Source: Mycolicibacterium iranicum
GTDB lineage: Bacteria > Actinomycetota > Actinomycetes > Mycobacteriales > Mycobacteriaceae
NCBI RefSeq assembly: GCF_001650495.1
Contig: NZ_LWCS01000048.1
Coordinates: forward strand, 1 to 40,321
Length of the DNA stretch: 40,321 bases
Reading direction: 5' to 3'
The notes under the pieces are model-generated. The model searched no databases. It saw nothing but the letters and a program-made list of their open reading frames with translations, and was not told where the DNA came from. The position numbers were made by a program, and so were the translations under genes. Positions 31,772-40,067 of the stretch are shown here, piece after piece (position 1 is the first letter of the stretch; every line of letters begins with the position of its first letter).

Positions 31772-32740
31772 ATGCATCTGCGCCAACGACCACTGACCAA
31801 AACGGCCGGCCTGCTGGCCGCAACCACCCTTCTCGTCGCCGGTTGCGGCGGCGAGGGCGGCAGCGACGCCGGCGGCGACGGCCTCTCCGGCGACATCATC
31901 ATCGACGGATCGAGCACTGTCGCACCGTTGTCCGAAGCGATAGCCGCGATGTTCCAACAGGAAAACCCCGACGTCCGTGTGTCAGTCGGCACGTCCGGCA
32001 CCGGCGGCGGTTTCGAGAAGTTCTGCAACGGCGAGACGGCAATCTCGGACGCCTCGCGACAGATCAGCGACGAAGAGCGCCAAGCGTGCGAACAGGGCGG
32101 CGTCCGCTGGGATGAGATCACCGTGGCCAACGATGCACTCTCGGTCGTGGTCAACCAAGCGAATCCGGTCACGTGCGTCACCACCGAACAGCTGCAGGCC
32201 ATCTACGGGCCGCAGGCCACCGCAACGAGGTGGAGTGACGTCCCGCAACTGGAGCCCCCGTTCGACGAGCAGCTGCAGATCTTCAGCCCCGGCGCGGATT
32301 CCGGGACATTCGACTACTTCACCGATGCGGTCAACGGCGACGAGGGCGCGCAGCGTTCCGACGGGGTCAACATCGTCGGCGAGGACGACAACGCCACGGT
32401 GACCGGCGTCTCGGGTTCACCCGGCGGTATCGGATATTTCGGCTACTCGTACTTCAGCGAAAACCAGGACCGCCTCAAGGCGCTACAGATCCGCAACAGC
32501 GACGGCGAATGCGTGGGTCCCACACCTGAAGCCACGCAGGACGGGTCCTACAACCCGTTGGGTCGCCAGCTCTACATCTATCCGTCGGCCCAGGCGCTGG
32601 AACGACCCGAGGTGGCGGAATTCGTGAACTTCTATCTGGACAACGTCAACGAGGTCGCCGAGCGGGTGGGCTTCATCGGGCTCACCGACGAGCAACTCCA
32701 AGACGCCAGGGACAAAGTCTCGAATCTCACTGCCGGGTGA
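31772..32740 (+). CDS. pstS: Phosphate ABC transporter substrate-binding lipoprotein PstS
   Basis: A 322-residue exported phosphate-binding lipoprotein. The signal ends in LLVAGC with Cys25. The phosphate-binding loops of the PstS/SphX-type branch are visible: IDGSSTVAPLSEAIAAMF, GTSGTGGGFEKFCNGE, SDASRQIS and FSPGADSGTFDYF. It delivers phosphate to PstC/PstA. ATG 31772 follows GAGGAG eight bases upstream; an in-frame TTG at 31757 overlaps that site. It is the first gene of a pstSCAB operon with a RegX3-type box in front. Confidence 0.92.
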   Translation: MHLRQRPLTKTAGLLAATTLLVAGCGGEGGSDAGGDGLSGDIIIDGSSTVAPLSEAIAAMFQQENPDVRVSVGTSGTGGGFEKFCNGETAISDASRQISDEERQACEQGGVRWDEITVANDALSVVVNQANPVTCVTTEQLQAIYGPQATATRWSDVPQLEPPFDEQLQIFSPGADSGTFDYFTDAVNGDEGAQRSDGVNIVGEDDNATVTGVSGSPGGIGYFGYSYFSENQDRLKALQIRNSDGECVGPTPEATQDGSYNPLGRQLYIYPSAQALERPEVAEFVNFYLDNVNEVAERVGFIGLTDEQLQDARDKVSNLTAG

Positions 32741-32781
32741 GAACAGCCCAGAGCACGACTATCGGAACGATGGGATTTTAG

Positions 32782-33747
32782 ATGGTTTCACGAGACACGC
32801 TGGCGGGCGCCGCACTAGCGCACGATCGGTCGGGCCACAGCCTGGAAGCCGTCAGCCCCCGCTACGGCGAAAAGATCATCAAGGGCGTCCTCGGGATCTG
32901 CGCAGCGCTGTCGGTAGCCACCACAATCGCGATCGTGGTGTCCCTGGTGGGGCCGGCGCTGCAGTTCTTCGGCACGGTGGCGCCGTTCGACTTCCTGTTC
33001 GGCACGTCATGGTCGCCGTCCTTCCAACCGCAGAGTTTCGGCGTCCTTCCACTGGTTGCGGGCACGGTGAGCGTCGTGCTCTGGGGTTTGCTCGCCGCGA
33101 TCCCCCTGGGACTCGGCGCTGCCATCTATCTCAGCGAGTACGCGCCCGGCGGGGTCAGGAAGGTCGTCAAACCGATTCTTGAGGTGCTCGAAGGTGTCCC
33201 CACCGTCGCGTTCGGGTTCTTCGCGTTCTCGTTCCTCACGCCGCTACTGCAAGACCATTGGCCCGGCATCTTCGGTCAGGAGCCCAACATTTTCAATGCG
33301 GGAGCGGCGGGGCTGGCGATCGGCTTGTTGATCGTCCCGATCGTGGCGTCGATCTCACAGGACGCGATGTCGGCTGTGCCACAGGGATTGCGGACCGGCG
33401 CGTACGCTCTCGGCGCCAGCCGGATGCGCGTGTCGCTGAGAGTTGTGTTCCCCGCCGCGCTGTCCGGCATCGTGGCAGCCATCGTGCTGGGCGTCTCGCG
33501 GGCCATCGGCGAAACGATGGTGGTGCTGATGGCAGCGGGTAACAGCCCGAACCTGAACATCACCTTCACCGAGTCGATCCAAGCGATGACAGCCTACATC
33601 GGCGTCACCGCCACCGGTGACATAGCAACGGGCACAATCGAATACGACACAATCTTTGCGGTCGGCCTGCTGCTGTTCGCGATGACACTGTCGATGAATG
33701 CCCTCAGCATCCGGCTCGTGCGCCGCTACCGGCAGGTGTACGAATGA
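32782..33747 (+). CDS. pstC: Phosphate ABC transporter permease PstC
   Basis: A 321-residue permease with about six membrane helices (ALSVATTIAIVVSLVGPALQ and onwards). It shows LPLVAGTVSVVLWGLLAAIPLG, EVLEGVPTVAFGFFAF with the conserved GVPT motif and the ATPase-docking loop ALGASRMRVSLRVV followed by LGVSRAIGETMVVLMAAG. It overlaps pstA by four bases (ATGA, 33744-33747). Confidence 0.93.
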   Translation: MVSRDTLAGAALAHDRSGHSLEAVSPRYGEKIIKGVLGICAALSVATTIAIVVSLVGPALQFFGTVAPFDFLFGTSWSPSFQPQSFGVLPLVAGTVSVVLWGLLAAIPLGLGAAIYLSEYAPGGVRKVVKPILEVLEGVPTVAFGFFAFSFLTPLLQDHWPGIFGQEPNIFNAGAAGLAIGLLIVPIVASISQDAMSAVPQGLRTGAYALGASRMRVSLRVVFPAALSGIVAAIVLGVSRAIGETMVVLMAAGNSPNLNITFTESIQAMTAYIGVTATGDIATGTIEYDTIFAVGLLLFAMTLSMNALSIRLVRRYRQVYE

Positions 33748-34676
33748 GCACCAGGTACGTCGCCCCCAGAACACGGCTGGCGACCGCCGGGGCCCGCTCT
33801 GCTGTGGAAGCCCGGATCGGACGCCGACCACCCGGGGAGCGGGTTCGCGGCTCCCTGTTCTACGCGTTTCTGCTGTTAATGATCTCGCTGTCGATGGCGG
33901 GCCTCGCGGCGTTGATCATCGACGCGTTCATCGAGGGCCAACCCCGGCTCGGACTCACCCTGTTCACCGAGCCGACCGCCGCGTTCCCGGAAGACTCGGG
34001 CTTTCTCAATGCCATCGTCGGCACGCTGTATGTGATCGGCGGCGTCATCGCTCTGGTGGTTCCGTTGGGGGTGGGGGCCGCCATCTACCTCGAGGAGTAC
34101 GCCGACCGCGAGCGGTGGTGGAACCGATTGATAGAGCTCAATATTCAGAATCTCGCCGCGGTCCCGTCCATCGTGTACGGCATACTCGGTCTGGCGTTCA
34201 TAGTCCGCGGTCCGCTGAGTTTGGGATTTGTCGTCCTCGCCGGATCGATCACCCTGGCCCTGTTGGTGCTCCCGACGGTGATCCTGGCTTCCCGTGAAGC
34301 CATTCGCGCAGTACCGGTCTCGATACGTCAGGCCTCGCTGGCACTGGGTACCACCCAGTGGCAGACCATCCGCGGACAGGTGCTGCCCGCCGCCGTTCCC
34401 GGCATAGCCACCGGCGTCATCCTCGCGGTCGGGCGAGCGATCGGAGAGACCGCACCGCTACTCCTGGTCGGTGCGGCGACGTTCGTCACCTTCGTACCGG
34501 GGGGTTACCTGGACAGGTACACCGTGCTACCGGTCCAGATTTTCAGTTACTTCTCGCGCGCCCAGGAAGAGTACATCGTCCTCGCAGCGGCAGGAATCAT
34601 CGTCATGTTGATCCTGCTACTGGCGATGAACTCGTTCGCGATCTGGCTGCGAAACCGCTACGAGCAACGCTGGTAA
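33744..34676 (+). CDS. pstA: Phosphate ABC transporter permease PstA
   Basis: A 310-residue partner permease with SLFYAFLLLMISLSMAGLAA as first helix, GTLYVIGGVIALVVPLGVGA, the PstA motif QNLAAVPSIVYGILGL, docking loop ALGTTQWQTIRGQVLPAA and AVGRAIGETAPLLLVG. With PstC it forms the channel for inorganic phosphate. pstB starts eight bases after its end, behind AAGGAA. Confidence 0.93.
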   Translation: MSTRYVAPRTRLATAGARSAVEARIGRRPPGERVRGSLFYAFLLLMISLSMAGLAALIIDAFIEGQPRLGLTLFTEPTAAFPEDSGFLNAIVGTLYVIGGVIALVVPLGVGAAIYLEEYADRERWWNRLIELNIQNLAAVPSIVYGILGLAFIVRGPLSLGFVVLAGSITLALLVLPTVILASREAIRAVPVSIRQASLALGTTQWQTIRGQVLPAAVPGIATGVILAVGRAIGETAPLLLVGAATFVTFVPGGYLDRYTVLPVQIFSYFSRAQEEYIVLAAAGIIVMLILLLAMNSFAIWLRNRYEQRW

Positions 34677-34684
34677 GGAAATTC

Positions 34685-35599
34685 ATGACAGACGAGACCA
34701 TCACGCCTTCGGCTCCCGACGCACAGCGTACTGCTGAAGAGGCGCTGCCCTCGGTGCAGGACATGGCCAAGGAAGCTCAGGAACGGCGAAGTGAATCCGA
34801 CCACCCCACCGAGCAGGAGACCGTCTTCGCCGTCGAAGACGTCACGGTGCGCTACCGCGGCAAGCCGGCCGTCGAGGAGGTCACGTTCGACATCTTCAAA
34901 AACAACATCACTGCACTGATCGGACCGTCGGGATGCGGGAAAAGCACGTTGATCCGGTGCTTCAACCGGATGAACGATCTGATTCCGACGGCAAGGATCG
35001 ACGGTCACATCCGTTACCACGGGCAGGACCTCTACGACCCGTCCGTCGACCCGGTGGAGGTCCGCAAGCGCATCGGAATGGTGTTCCAATCTCCCAATCC
35101 CTTCCCGAAATCGATCTTCGAGAACATCGCCTTCGGTCCGAGAACACTGGGAGTCAAGGACAAAAGCGAGCTCAGTGAGATCGTCGAGAGGGCCTTGACG
35201 CAGGCCGCGCTGTGGAATGACGTCAAAGACAGGCTCTCCGACAACGCTTACGGATTGTCCGGCGGACAGCAACAACGGCTGTGCATCGCGCGCTCCATCG
35301 CCACCAATCCGGATGTCGTTCTGATGGACGAGCCGTGTTCCGCGCTCGACCCCATCTCGACCGGTCGCATCGAGGATCTCATGTTGGAGCTCAAGGAGAA
35401 TTACTCGATCATCATCGTGACGCACAACATGCAGCAGGCCGCACGCGTCTCCGACATGACCGCGTTCCTGATGGTTCAACTCGACGATCGGGAAGAAAAC
35501 CCTCGCGGACGCCTCGTCGAATACGATCGCACCGACAGGATCTTCCTCAATCCCTCCGACGAACGTACGGAGCAGTACGTTTCGGGCCGCGTGGGATGA
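34685..35599 (+). CDS. pstB: Phosphate ABC transporter ATPase PstB with N-terminal extension
   Basis: A 304-residue ATPase with Walker A GPSGCGKST (residues 80-88), IRCFNRMNDLIPTARIDG, VFQSPNPFPKSIFENIAFG, signature LSGGQQQRLCIARSI and Walker B VVLMDEPCSALDPIS, all typical of PstB. Classical PstB is about 255-260 residues; this one has about 45 extra polar, acidic residues before the ABC domain (TPSAPDAQRTAEEALPSVQD and further). The ATG at 34685 has AAGGAA in front, so the extension appears real. No phoU gene follows, although PhoU often accompanies this transporter. A hairpin 72 bases downstream may end the transcript. Confidence 0.93.
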   Translation: MTDETITPSAPDAQRTAEEALPSVQDMAKEAQERRSESDHPTEQETVFAVEDVTVRYRGKPAVEEVTFDIFKNNITALIGPSGCGKSTLIRCFNRMNDLIPTARIDGHIRYHGQDLYDPSVDPVEVRKRIGMVFQSPNPFPKSIFENIAFGPRTLGVKDKSELSEIVERALTQAALWNDVKDRLSDNAYGLSGGQQQRLCIARSIATNPDVVLMDEPCSALDPISTGRIEDLMLELKENYSIIIVTHNMQQAARVSDMTAFLMVQLDDREENPRGRLVEYDRTDRIFLNPSDERTEQYVSGRVG

Positions 35600-35607
35600 C
35601 CCGAACC

Positions 35608-36107
35608 TCAGTGCAGCAGCCGATCGCGTAGGCGATCCAAGGCGTCGGCCACCGGCGCGGTCAGTGTTGTCGGAGCGTCCGCGACCCCCGGTCGCGGACG
35701 CTCCGGTGTGTAGTGTCGCGCTTGTTCGAGAACGATTCCCAGTTCGTGCAAACCGCTCTCGTCCACCCTCTGTGTCAACTGGGAGAGCAGATTCAGTTCG
35801 TCGAGGTGGACATGGAGCGCCATCTGGTCCCGCGCTCGACTCATCAACCTGGCAGTCGCGTCCTGCGTTTCGGGCCGATCGGCACCCAGCGCGCCTGACG
35901 AACGTATTGTCGTCTTGAACCGCTCGGCGGCGTTGATACTCTCTTCGACAACGGAATTCGCTTCGGGCAAGATGCTTCGAGCCAGCGGATAAACAATGGT
36001 TTCCTCGAGGACGGTATGGCGGGCCAGAGTGGTGGCGAACAGATCGACTGCTCGTTTTCCCTTTCCTGATCGCGCGTATACCGCCGCGAAGAAACTGAAT
36101 TGGTCAC
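35608..36107 (-). pseudogene. Hemerythrin-like (HHE) frame without a usable start, probably 5'-truncated or frameshifted
   Basis: The frame reads as a hemerythrin HHE-domain protein: DLFATTLARHTVLEETIVYP with an H-x3-E pair, then SRARDQMALHVHLDELNLLS, then LHELGIVLEQARHYTPERP. The frame is open back to 36126, inside the 3' end of the sigma gene, but contains no ATG or GTG before the HHE motifs. The first TTG (35970) would delete the first iron ligands. A GTG at 36105-36107 overlaps the sigma stop (GTGA) but is in another frame. The N-terminal helix with the first His is missing. I conclude a deletion joining the sigma gene to a truncated hemerythrin gene, or a frameshift near the start. A perfect 16-bp hairpin lies inside its 3' part. 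Confidence 0.55.
35671..35705. terminator. Perfect 16-bp hairpin downstream of pstB
   Basis: CGGAGCGTCCGCGACC, loop CCC, and its exact complement form a very stable stem-loop. It is 72 bases after the pstB stop and could terminate the pst transcript. It also lies inside the hemerythrin-like frame, where it would encode part of a Pro/Arg-rich stretch. Confidence 0.65.
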
Positions 36108-36949
36108 GCCGCGATCGGCAACGCCATCAACACCGGGAGGAGCGTGGGCGCCTCACTCCACATCCGCGTGCGGAGGCGGTCCAACGTCGCACTGAGCAAC
36201 CGCGAGACGTGAACCTGGGAGATGTCAAGTGCTTTGGCGATCTCGGTCTGGGTCAAGCACTCACAGAACCGCATTCGCAGAATCGAGCGTTCACGCGCAG
36301 GCAGCTCCGTCATGAGCTCAGCGACTATCATCGCGTCCTCGATGGTGTCGTAGCGAGGGTCCTCGGCTCCCTGCATCGCGGCCAGCGTCTGTCCTGCGGA
36401 GTCAGAACCGGGAATGGGCATGTCGAGCGACAACGGGCGGTACGCATGCACCGCCTGCATCGACAAGAGGACCTCCTCGCGATCGACGTCGAGTTCCTCG
36501 GCTAGTTCGCTTGCCGTCGGGCTGCGGCCCAGCCGCTGCGACAGCGATGCGGTGGCGTCGCGGACGAGGATGTGGTTGTCCTTGACCCTGCGGGGCACCC
36601 GCATAGCCCAGGTGTTGTCGCGGAAATGCCGGCGCAATTCCCCGAGAATGCTCGGAACTGCGAACCCGACAAATCGCCCCTGCTCTGGGTCGAACCGGTC
36701 GACCACCTTCAGCAGACCGAGGCGCGCGACCTGGACGAGATCGTCGCTCGGCTCGCCCCGGCCGGCAAACCGGCGCGCCAGCTGGTCGGCTAACGGTAGG
36801 CAGCGCGCAACGATCTCCAATCTGATCCTTTGCCGTTCCTCGTCGTCGACGACTTCCGTCAGACGTGCGAGATCCTCGTCCACATCAGCGTAGGCATCGG
36901 TGTCGGAGTAGCCGTCGTGCGCGGACTCTTTCCGCGGCGGTGCGGTCAC
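36104..36949 (-). CDS. SigF/SigB-family RNA polymerase sigma factor
   Basis: A 281-residue sigma factor of the SigB/SigF/SigG stress and sporulation group. Region 2 (LEIVARCLPLADQLARRFAG, DLVQVARLGLLKVVDRFDPE, FVGFAVPSILGELRRHFRDN), region 3 (RRVKDNHILVRDATASLSQR, SPTASELAEELDVDREEV) and region 4 (ELPARERSILRMRFCECLTQ, TEIAKALDISQVHVSRLLSA) are all present. GTG 36949 is chosen because GGAGGG lies seven bases upstream; it overlaps the stop of a 15-codon leader ORF. A SigF-type promoter sits upstream, suggesting autoregulation. No RsbW/UsfX anti-sigma gene is adjacent. I do not name it sigF because paralogues occur. Confidence 0.9.
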   Translation of the reverse strand: MTAPPRKESAHDGYSDTDAYADVDEDLARLTEVVDDEERQRIRLEIVARCLPLADQLARRFAGRGEPSDDLVQVARLGLLKVVDRFDPEQGRFVGFAVPSILGELRRHFRDNTWAMRVPRRVKDNHILVRDATASLSQRLGRSPTASELAEELDVDREEVLLSMQAVHAYRPLSLDMPIPGSDSAGQTLAAMQGAEDPRYDTIEDAMIVAELMTELPARERSILRMRFCECLTQTEIAKALDISQVHVSRLLSATLDRLRTRMWSEAPTLLPVLMALPIAA

Positions 36950-36993
36950 GACAATCCCTCCGGCGTGGCGATGAGTTGGTGAGCGTCGATCAT
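36946..36993 (-). CDS. 15-codon leader ORF translationally coupled to the sigma gene
   Basis: ATG at 36993 follows a strong AGGAGGG site. The peptide is MIDAHQLIATPEGLS, and its TGA (36946-36948) overlaps the GTG of the sigma gene. Ribosomes ending here could re-initiate on the sigma gene. Its own GGAGGG also serves as the sigma ribosome binding site. The peptide itself may have no function. Confidence 0.5.
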   Translation of the reverse strand: MIDAHQLIATPEGLS

Positions 36994-37033
36994 GGGCCCT
37001 CCTGTCAAGATTTCCGTAGGCGATAGGCACCGG

Positions 37034-37059
37034 AACACTACGAACCGGTCTGTAGCGTT
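37034..37059. promoter_or_regulatory. 26-bp imperfect palindrome, TetR operator candidate
   Basis: The dyad has AAC, CTAC and the palindromic ACCGGT core, mirrored by GTAG and GTT, with 20 of 26 positions paired. It lies between the divergent TetR and sigma genes and covers the predicted start of the sigma transcript, so the TetR protein may repress both. Confidence 0.5.
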
Positions 37060-37061
37060 GC

Positions 37062-37088
37062 CTACCCCACCGTTGGCCGGGAGGAACC
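37062..37088 (-). promoter_or_regulatory. SigF-type promoter for the sigma gene
   Basis: On the minus strand GGTTC (37084-37088) and GGGTAG (37062-37067) are 16 bases apart. The mycobacterial SigF consensus as I know it is GGWWT-N16-17-GGGTAY. Each half differs at one base. The leader ORF begins about 60 bases downstream of the expected start point. Confidence 0.6.
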
Positions 37089-37096
37089 AACCCCTG

Positions 37097-37678
37097 ATGT
37101 CTCTCACGCATTCGTCGACAGCCCGTGACCGGATCGTTATCACGGCGTACGAACTCTTCACGCATCGCGGAATCAACGCTGTCGGGGTGGACGAAGTCGT
37201 CGAGAAGGCCGGCGTGGCGAAGACAACTCTCTACCGCCATTTCCCCTCGAAGGAGGATCTCGTCCTGGCGTTTCTCGACCGCAGGGAACAACTCTGGACC
37301 AGCGAGGTGATCGACAGCCGACCGAGGGAACGCACCGATGATCCGGCCGAACAGTTGCTGGCGATCTTCGACGTCCTCGACGAGTGGTTTCACGACCGTT
37401 CGGACTATGAGGCGTGCTCTTTCGTCAAAGTGTTGCTGGAGATGGGCCGCACCGGCCGAATCGGAGAGGCCTGCATCGAACATCTCGACCGCGTTCGCAA
37501 CATCCTGACGTCCCGCGCGGAGGCCGCCGGCCTGCGCGATCCACACTCGTTCGCGTGGTCTTTCAACGTCCTCATCAAGGGCAGCATCGTGTGCGCCGCC
37601 GAGGGCGACCCAGATTCGGCGCGACGCGCGAAGCCGCTCGCCGGCTTCCTCATCGATCAACACCGGGGGCCACGGTGA
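37097..37678 (+). CDS. TetR-family transcriptional regulator
   Basis: A 193-residue TetR repressor. The helix-turn-helix is at about residues 8-55 (RIVITAYELFTHRGINAVGV, DEVVEKAGVAKTTLYRHFPS). The C-terminal domain has the aromatic/Cys stretch SDYEACSFVKVLLEMG seen in one TetR subgroup with a Cys-containing pocket. ATG 37097 has GGGAGGA about 12 bases upstream, and the preceding 35 in-frame codons overlap the sigma promoter, so they are rejected. It is divergent from the sigma gene, and the palindrome at 37034-37059 is the likely shared operator. A small inverted repeat at 37693-37713 may end its transcript. Confidence 0.9.
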   Translation: MSLTHSSTARDRIVITAYELFTHRGINAVGVDEVVEKAGVAKTTLYRHFPSKEDLVLAFLDRREQLWTSEVIDSRPRERTDDPAEQLLAIFDVLDEWFHDRSDYEACSFVKVLLEMGRTGRIGEACIEHLDRVRNILTSRAEAAGLRDPHSFAWSFNVLIKGSIVCAAEGDPDSARRAKPLAGFLIDQHRGPR

Positions 37679-37692
37679 CCGATCTCTGACGT

Positions 37693-37713
37693 CTGGCGAA
37701 TCACTGACGCCAG
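37693..37713 (+). terminator. Small inverted repeat after the TetR gene
   Basis: CTGGCG and CGCCAG, nine bases apart, lie 15 bases after the TetR stop. The stem is only six pairs and no U-tract follows, so this is a weak terminator candidate. Confidence 0.35.
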
Positions 37714-37806
37714 CAAACCCCGCGGCATAGAGTTCAGCTATCCGTGGGCATCGGGCGGGCACGCAACGGGCGCGTGTCGCAATGTCCTCTTTCGCAAGGA
37801 GGCGAC

Positions 37807-39599
37807 ATGGGGGGATCATCAGCCATCGCGAGGTCGACCGGGGCGGCGAGCGGATACGCCCGCTACATCGGCCGAGTCGGAGGGTTGGCGGCGGCACTGG
37901 GAATCGGCGCCGCACTGCTCACCGGTACCGCGGTCGCGTCTGCGGACACGACCGACTCGAGCGCGACATCGTCGAGTTCGTCGGAGTCGTCGTCGGGCAC
38001 GGACGCACCTACTTCCTCGGAGCGCCGCTCGACGAAGGCCAGAGCCGGAGGGTCCCCGTCGGAGCGGGCTGCCTCACAAGATTCCGCCGAGGAATCCGAG
38101 GACGCCGAGTCTGACGACACCGAGACGGAATCCGAGGCCGCCGACGCGGATGTCGACGACAACGACCAGGACGTCGTCGGCAACGACGCGACGGTTGCCG
38201 ACGGCGAGGAGGACGCGTCGGCCCAGGTGCTCGCCGCCGTGCAGGCCGAAGACGAGGCCGCGGCCGACGAACGCAGCTGGCTGGAGAGGCTGTTCGACAA
38301 CGAGTCGCCGACCATCAACCCCAATCCCGCCGAGAACACGGTCATCGACGGCAACGTCGTCGGCAACCTGCACCCCGAAGATCCCGACTCGACCCGGTTG
38401 ACGTTCACCGCGACCCGGCCCGAGCACGGCACCGTCGTCATCGGCTCCGACGGCACCTTCGTCTACTCGCCCGGTGAGAGCTACGCCGGGCAGGACACCT
38501 TCCAGGTGACGATCAGCGACGCCCGCGACGGCTTCCACATCCATGGCGCCGCCGGGCTGCTCAACCTGTTCACGTTCGGGCTACTCGGCAGCAGCGGGCA
38601 CCGCGACACGAAGACCGTGTTCATCGGTCACGAGCGGGCGACCGTCGTCGAAGGCCTGAGCTCACCGGTGGACTTCCGCTTCCTGCCGGACGGGCGGATC
38701 CTGGTCGCCGAGAAGGCAGGCGCGATCCGCGTCGTCGAAGACGGGGTGCTGCGGGCCGACCCCCTCATCACGCTGTCCGTTCGGACGGAGGTCGAGCGCG
38801 GAATCGCCGGTCTGGCGGTCGATCCCGCGTTCGAGAGCAACGGCCGGATCTACGTCGCCTACGTCTCGGCCGCAACGACCCGAAACACCCGTCGCGCTTC
38901 GTCGTCACCGGTAACGCTGCGGCGTTCGATCAGATCCTGGTGGAATCCACCATGACGGCGGCGCCCAACCACCACGGTGGGGCGCTTGATTTCGGCCCCG
39001 ACGGCAAGCTGTACTGGGGCGTGGGCGACAACGCCACCGGATCGAACGCTCAGGATCTGACGGACAACATCCACGGAAAGATATTGCGGCTCAACGCCGA
39101 TGGCAGCGTTCCGGGCGACAACCCGTTGATCCTCGGCACGCGCAGCGCAATCTATGCCTACGGTCTGCGCAACCCGTTCCGGTTGACGTTCACACCGACC
39201 GGCGAGCTGCTGGTCGCCGATGTCGGCAATGCGGCCTACGAAGAGGTCAACAAGGTCGTCGCCGGCGGCAACTACGGCTGGCCGAGCTCCGAAGGTGTCT
39301 GCACGAGCAGCTGTGCGGGCAAGACCGACCCGATCTTCACCTACGCCCGGGACGGCGGCGCGGCGATCACGTCAGTGGCCGTCCACCAAGGAAAGGTGTT
39401 CATCGCCGATTTGGTCAAGGGCTGGATCAACGTGCTGACATGCACCCCGGCCTACACGGTGTGCACCGATGTGCAGACCTTCGATCCGGACGCCGGCGCG
39501 ACCGTCGTCCTCTCCGAGGGACCTGACGGTGCGTTGTACCAGCTGCTCTACCAGCCCGGCGCGCTCGTGCGCATCGACCTGGAGGATATCGACATCTGA
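37807..39599 (+). pseudogene. Exported Ig/cadherin-like plus sorbosone/glucose dehydrogenase protein, frameshifted
   Basis: The ATG at 37807 has a perfect AAGGAGG site. A signal peptide (residues 1-46, ending AVASA) is followed by an acidic Ser/Glu/Asp-rich linker to about 165, a cadherin-like Ig domain (about 180-260, NPAENTVIDGNVVGNLHPED, FVYSPGESYAGQDTFQVT), then a six-bladed propeller of the PQQ-dependent glucose/sorbosone dehydrogenase family (LSSPVDFRFLPDGRILVAEK). After IYVAYVS (38868) the frame is lost; the protein continues in the -1 frame as GRNDPKHPSRFVV and runs to 39599 (NHHGGALDFGPDGKLYWGVG, YAYGLRNPFRLTF). Restoring one G in the GG at 38868-38869 rejoins the halves. It is either a real pseudogene or a sequencing error. 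Confidence 0.8.
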
Positions 39600-39605
39600 G
39601 TCCGA

Positions 39606-40031
39606 TTAGCTTGCGGCTCTGACCAATTCGACGACGGGAATCACCCGCTCAGTCTTGGCCTGGTACTCGCCGAACTGGGGCTCGGCCTCGACCTGCCTGG
39701 CGTAGACCTCGTCGCGTTCGGCACCCTCGAGCACCCGCGCCGTCGCCGCGTAGGTCTCGGTGCCGATCTCGACGGTGACGTCCGGATTGGCGACGAGGTT
39801 GTGGTACCAGTCGGGGTGGGTGTCGGCACCGCCCTTGCTGGCGAAGATGTAGACACGCCCGTCGTCGGGCAGATAGACCAGCGGCGCGATGCGTTCGGTG
39901 CCGGACTTCGCCCCGATGTGATGGAGGAGGACGAGCGGCTTGCCCTCGAAGATGCCACCGGCCGTCCCGCCGTTCGCCCGGAATTCTTCGATCACCGCGC
40001 GGTTCATCTCGTCGAATGCCGCCTTGTCCAT
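39606..40031 (-). CDS. Nitroreductase/DUF385 family deazaflavin-dependent protein
   Basis: A 141-residue member of the Ddn/DUF385 family. The signature VLLHHIGAKSGTERIAPLVY (about residues 34-53) is followed by VYIFASKGGADTHPDWYHNL, with the conserved DW-YHNL turn, and a C-terminal FGEYQAKTERVIPVVEL. It probably binds F420 and reduces quinones or similar compounds. ATG 40031 has GAGGGAG upstream. A SigF-type promoter (40068-40095) precedes it, placing it in the likely regulon of the sigma factor at 36104. It converges on the frameshifted dehydrogenase gene, seven bases away. Confidence 0.9.
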   Translation of the reverse strand: MDKAAFDEMNRAVIEEFRANGGTAGGIFEGKPLVLLHHIGAKSGTERIAPLVYLPDDGRVYIFASKGGADTHPDWYHNLVANPDVTVEIGTETYAATARVLEGAERDEVYARQVEAEPQFGEYQAKTERVIPVVELVRAAS

Positions 40032-40067
40032 GACTGCTCCCTCGGTCGGTTGGGCCCTGATTTCTAA

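Noticed and set aside
35844..36107. 87-codon frame starting at the GTG that overlaps the sigma stop
   Set aside because: Its product has no recognisable pattern and is out of frame with the hemerythrin motifs. It is kept only as evidence for a possible frameshift.
36950..37915. Upstream extension of the sigma-factor frame to 603 codons
   Set aside because: The extension runs antisense through the TetR gene and the promoter region. The GTG at 36949 has a good ribosome binding site and gives normal family length.
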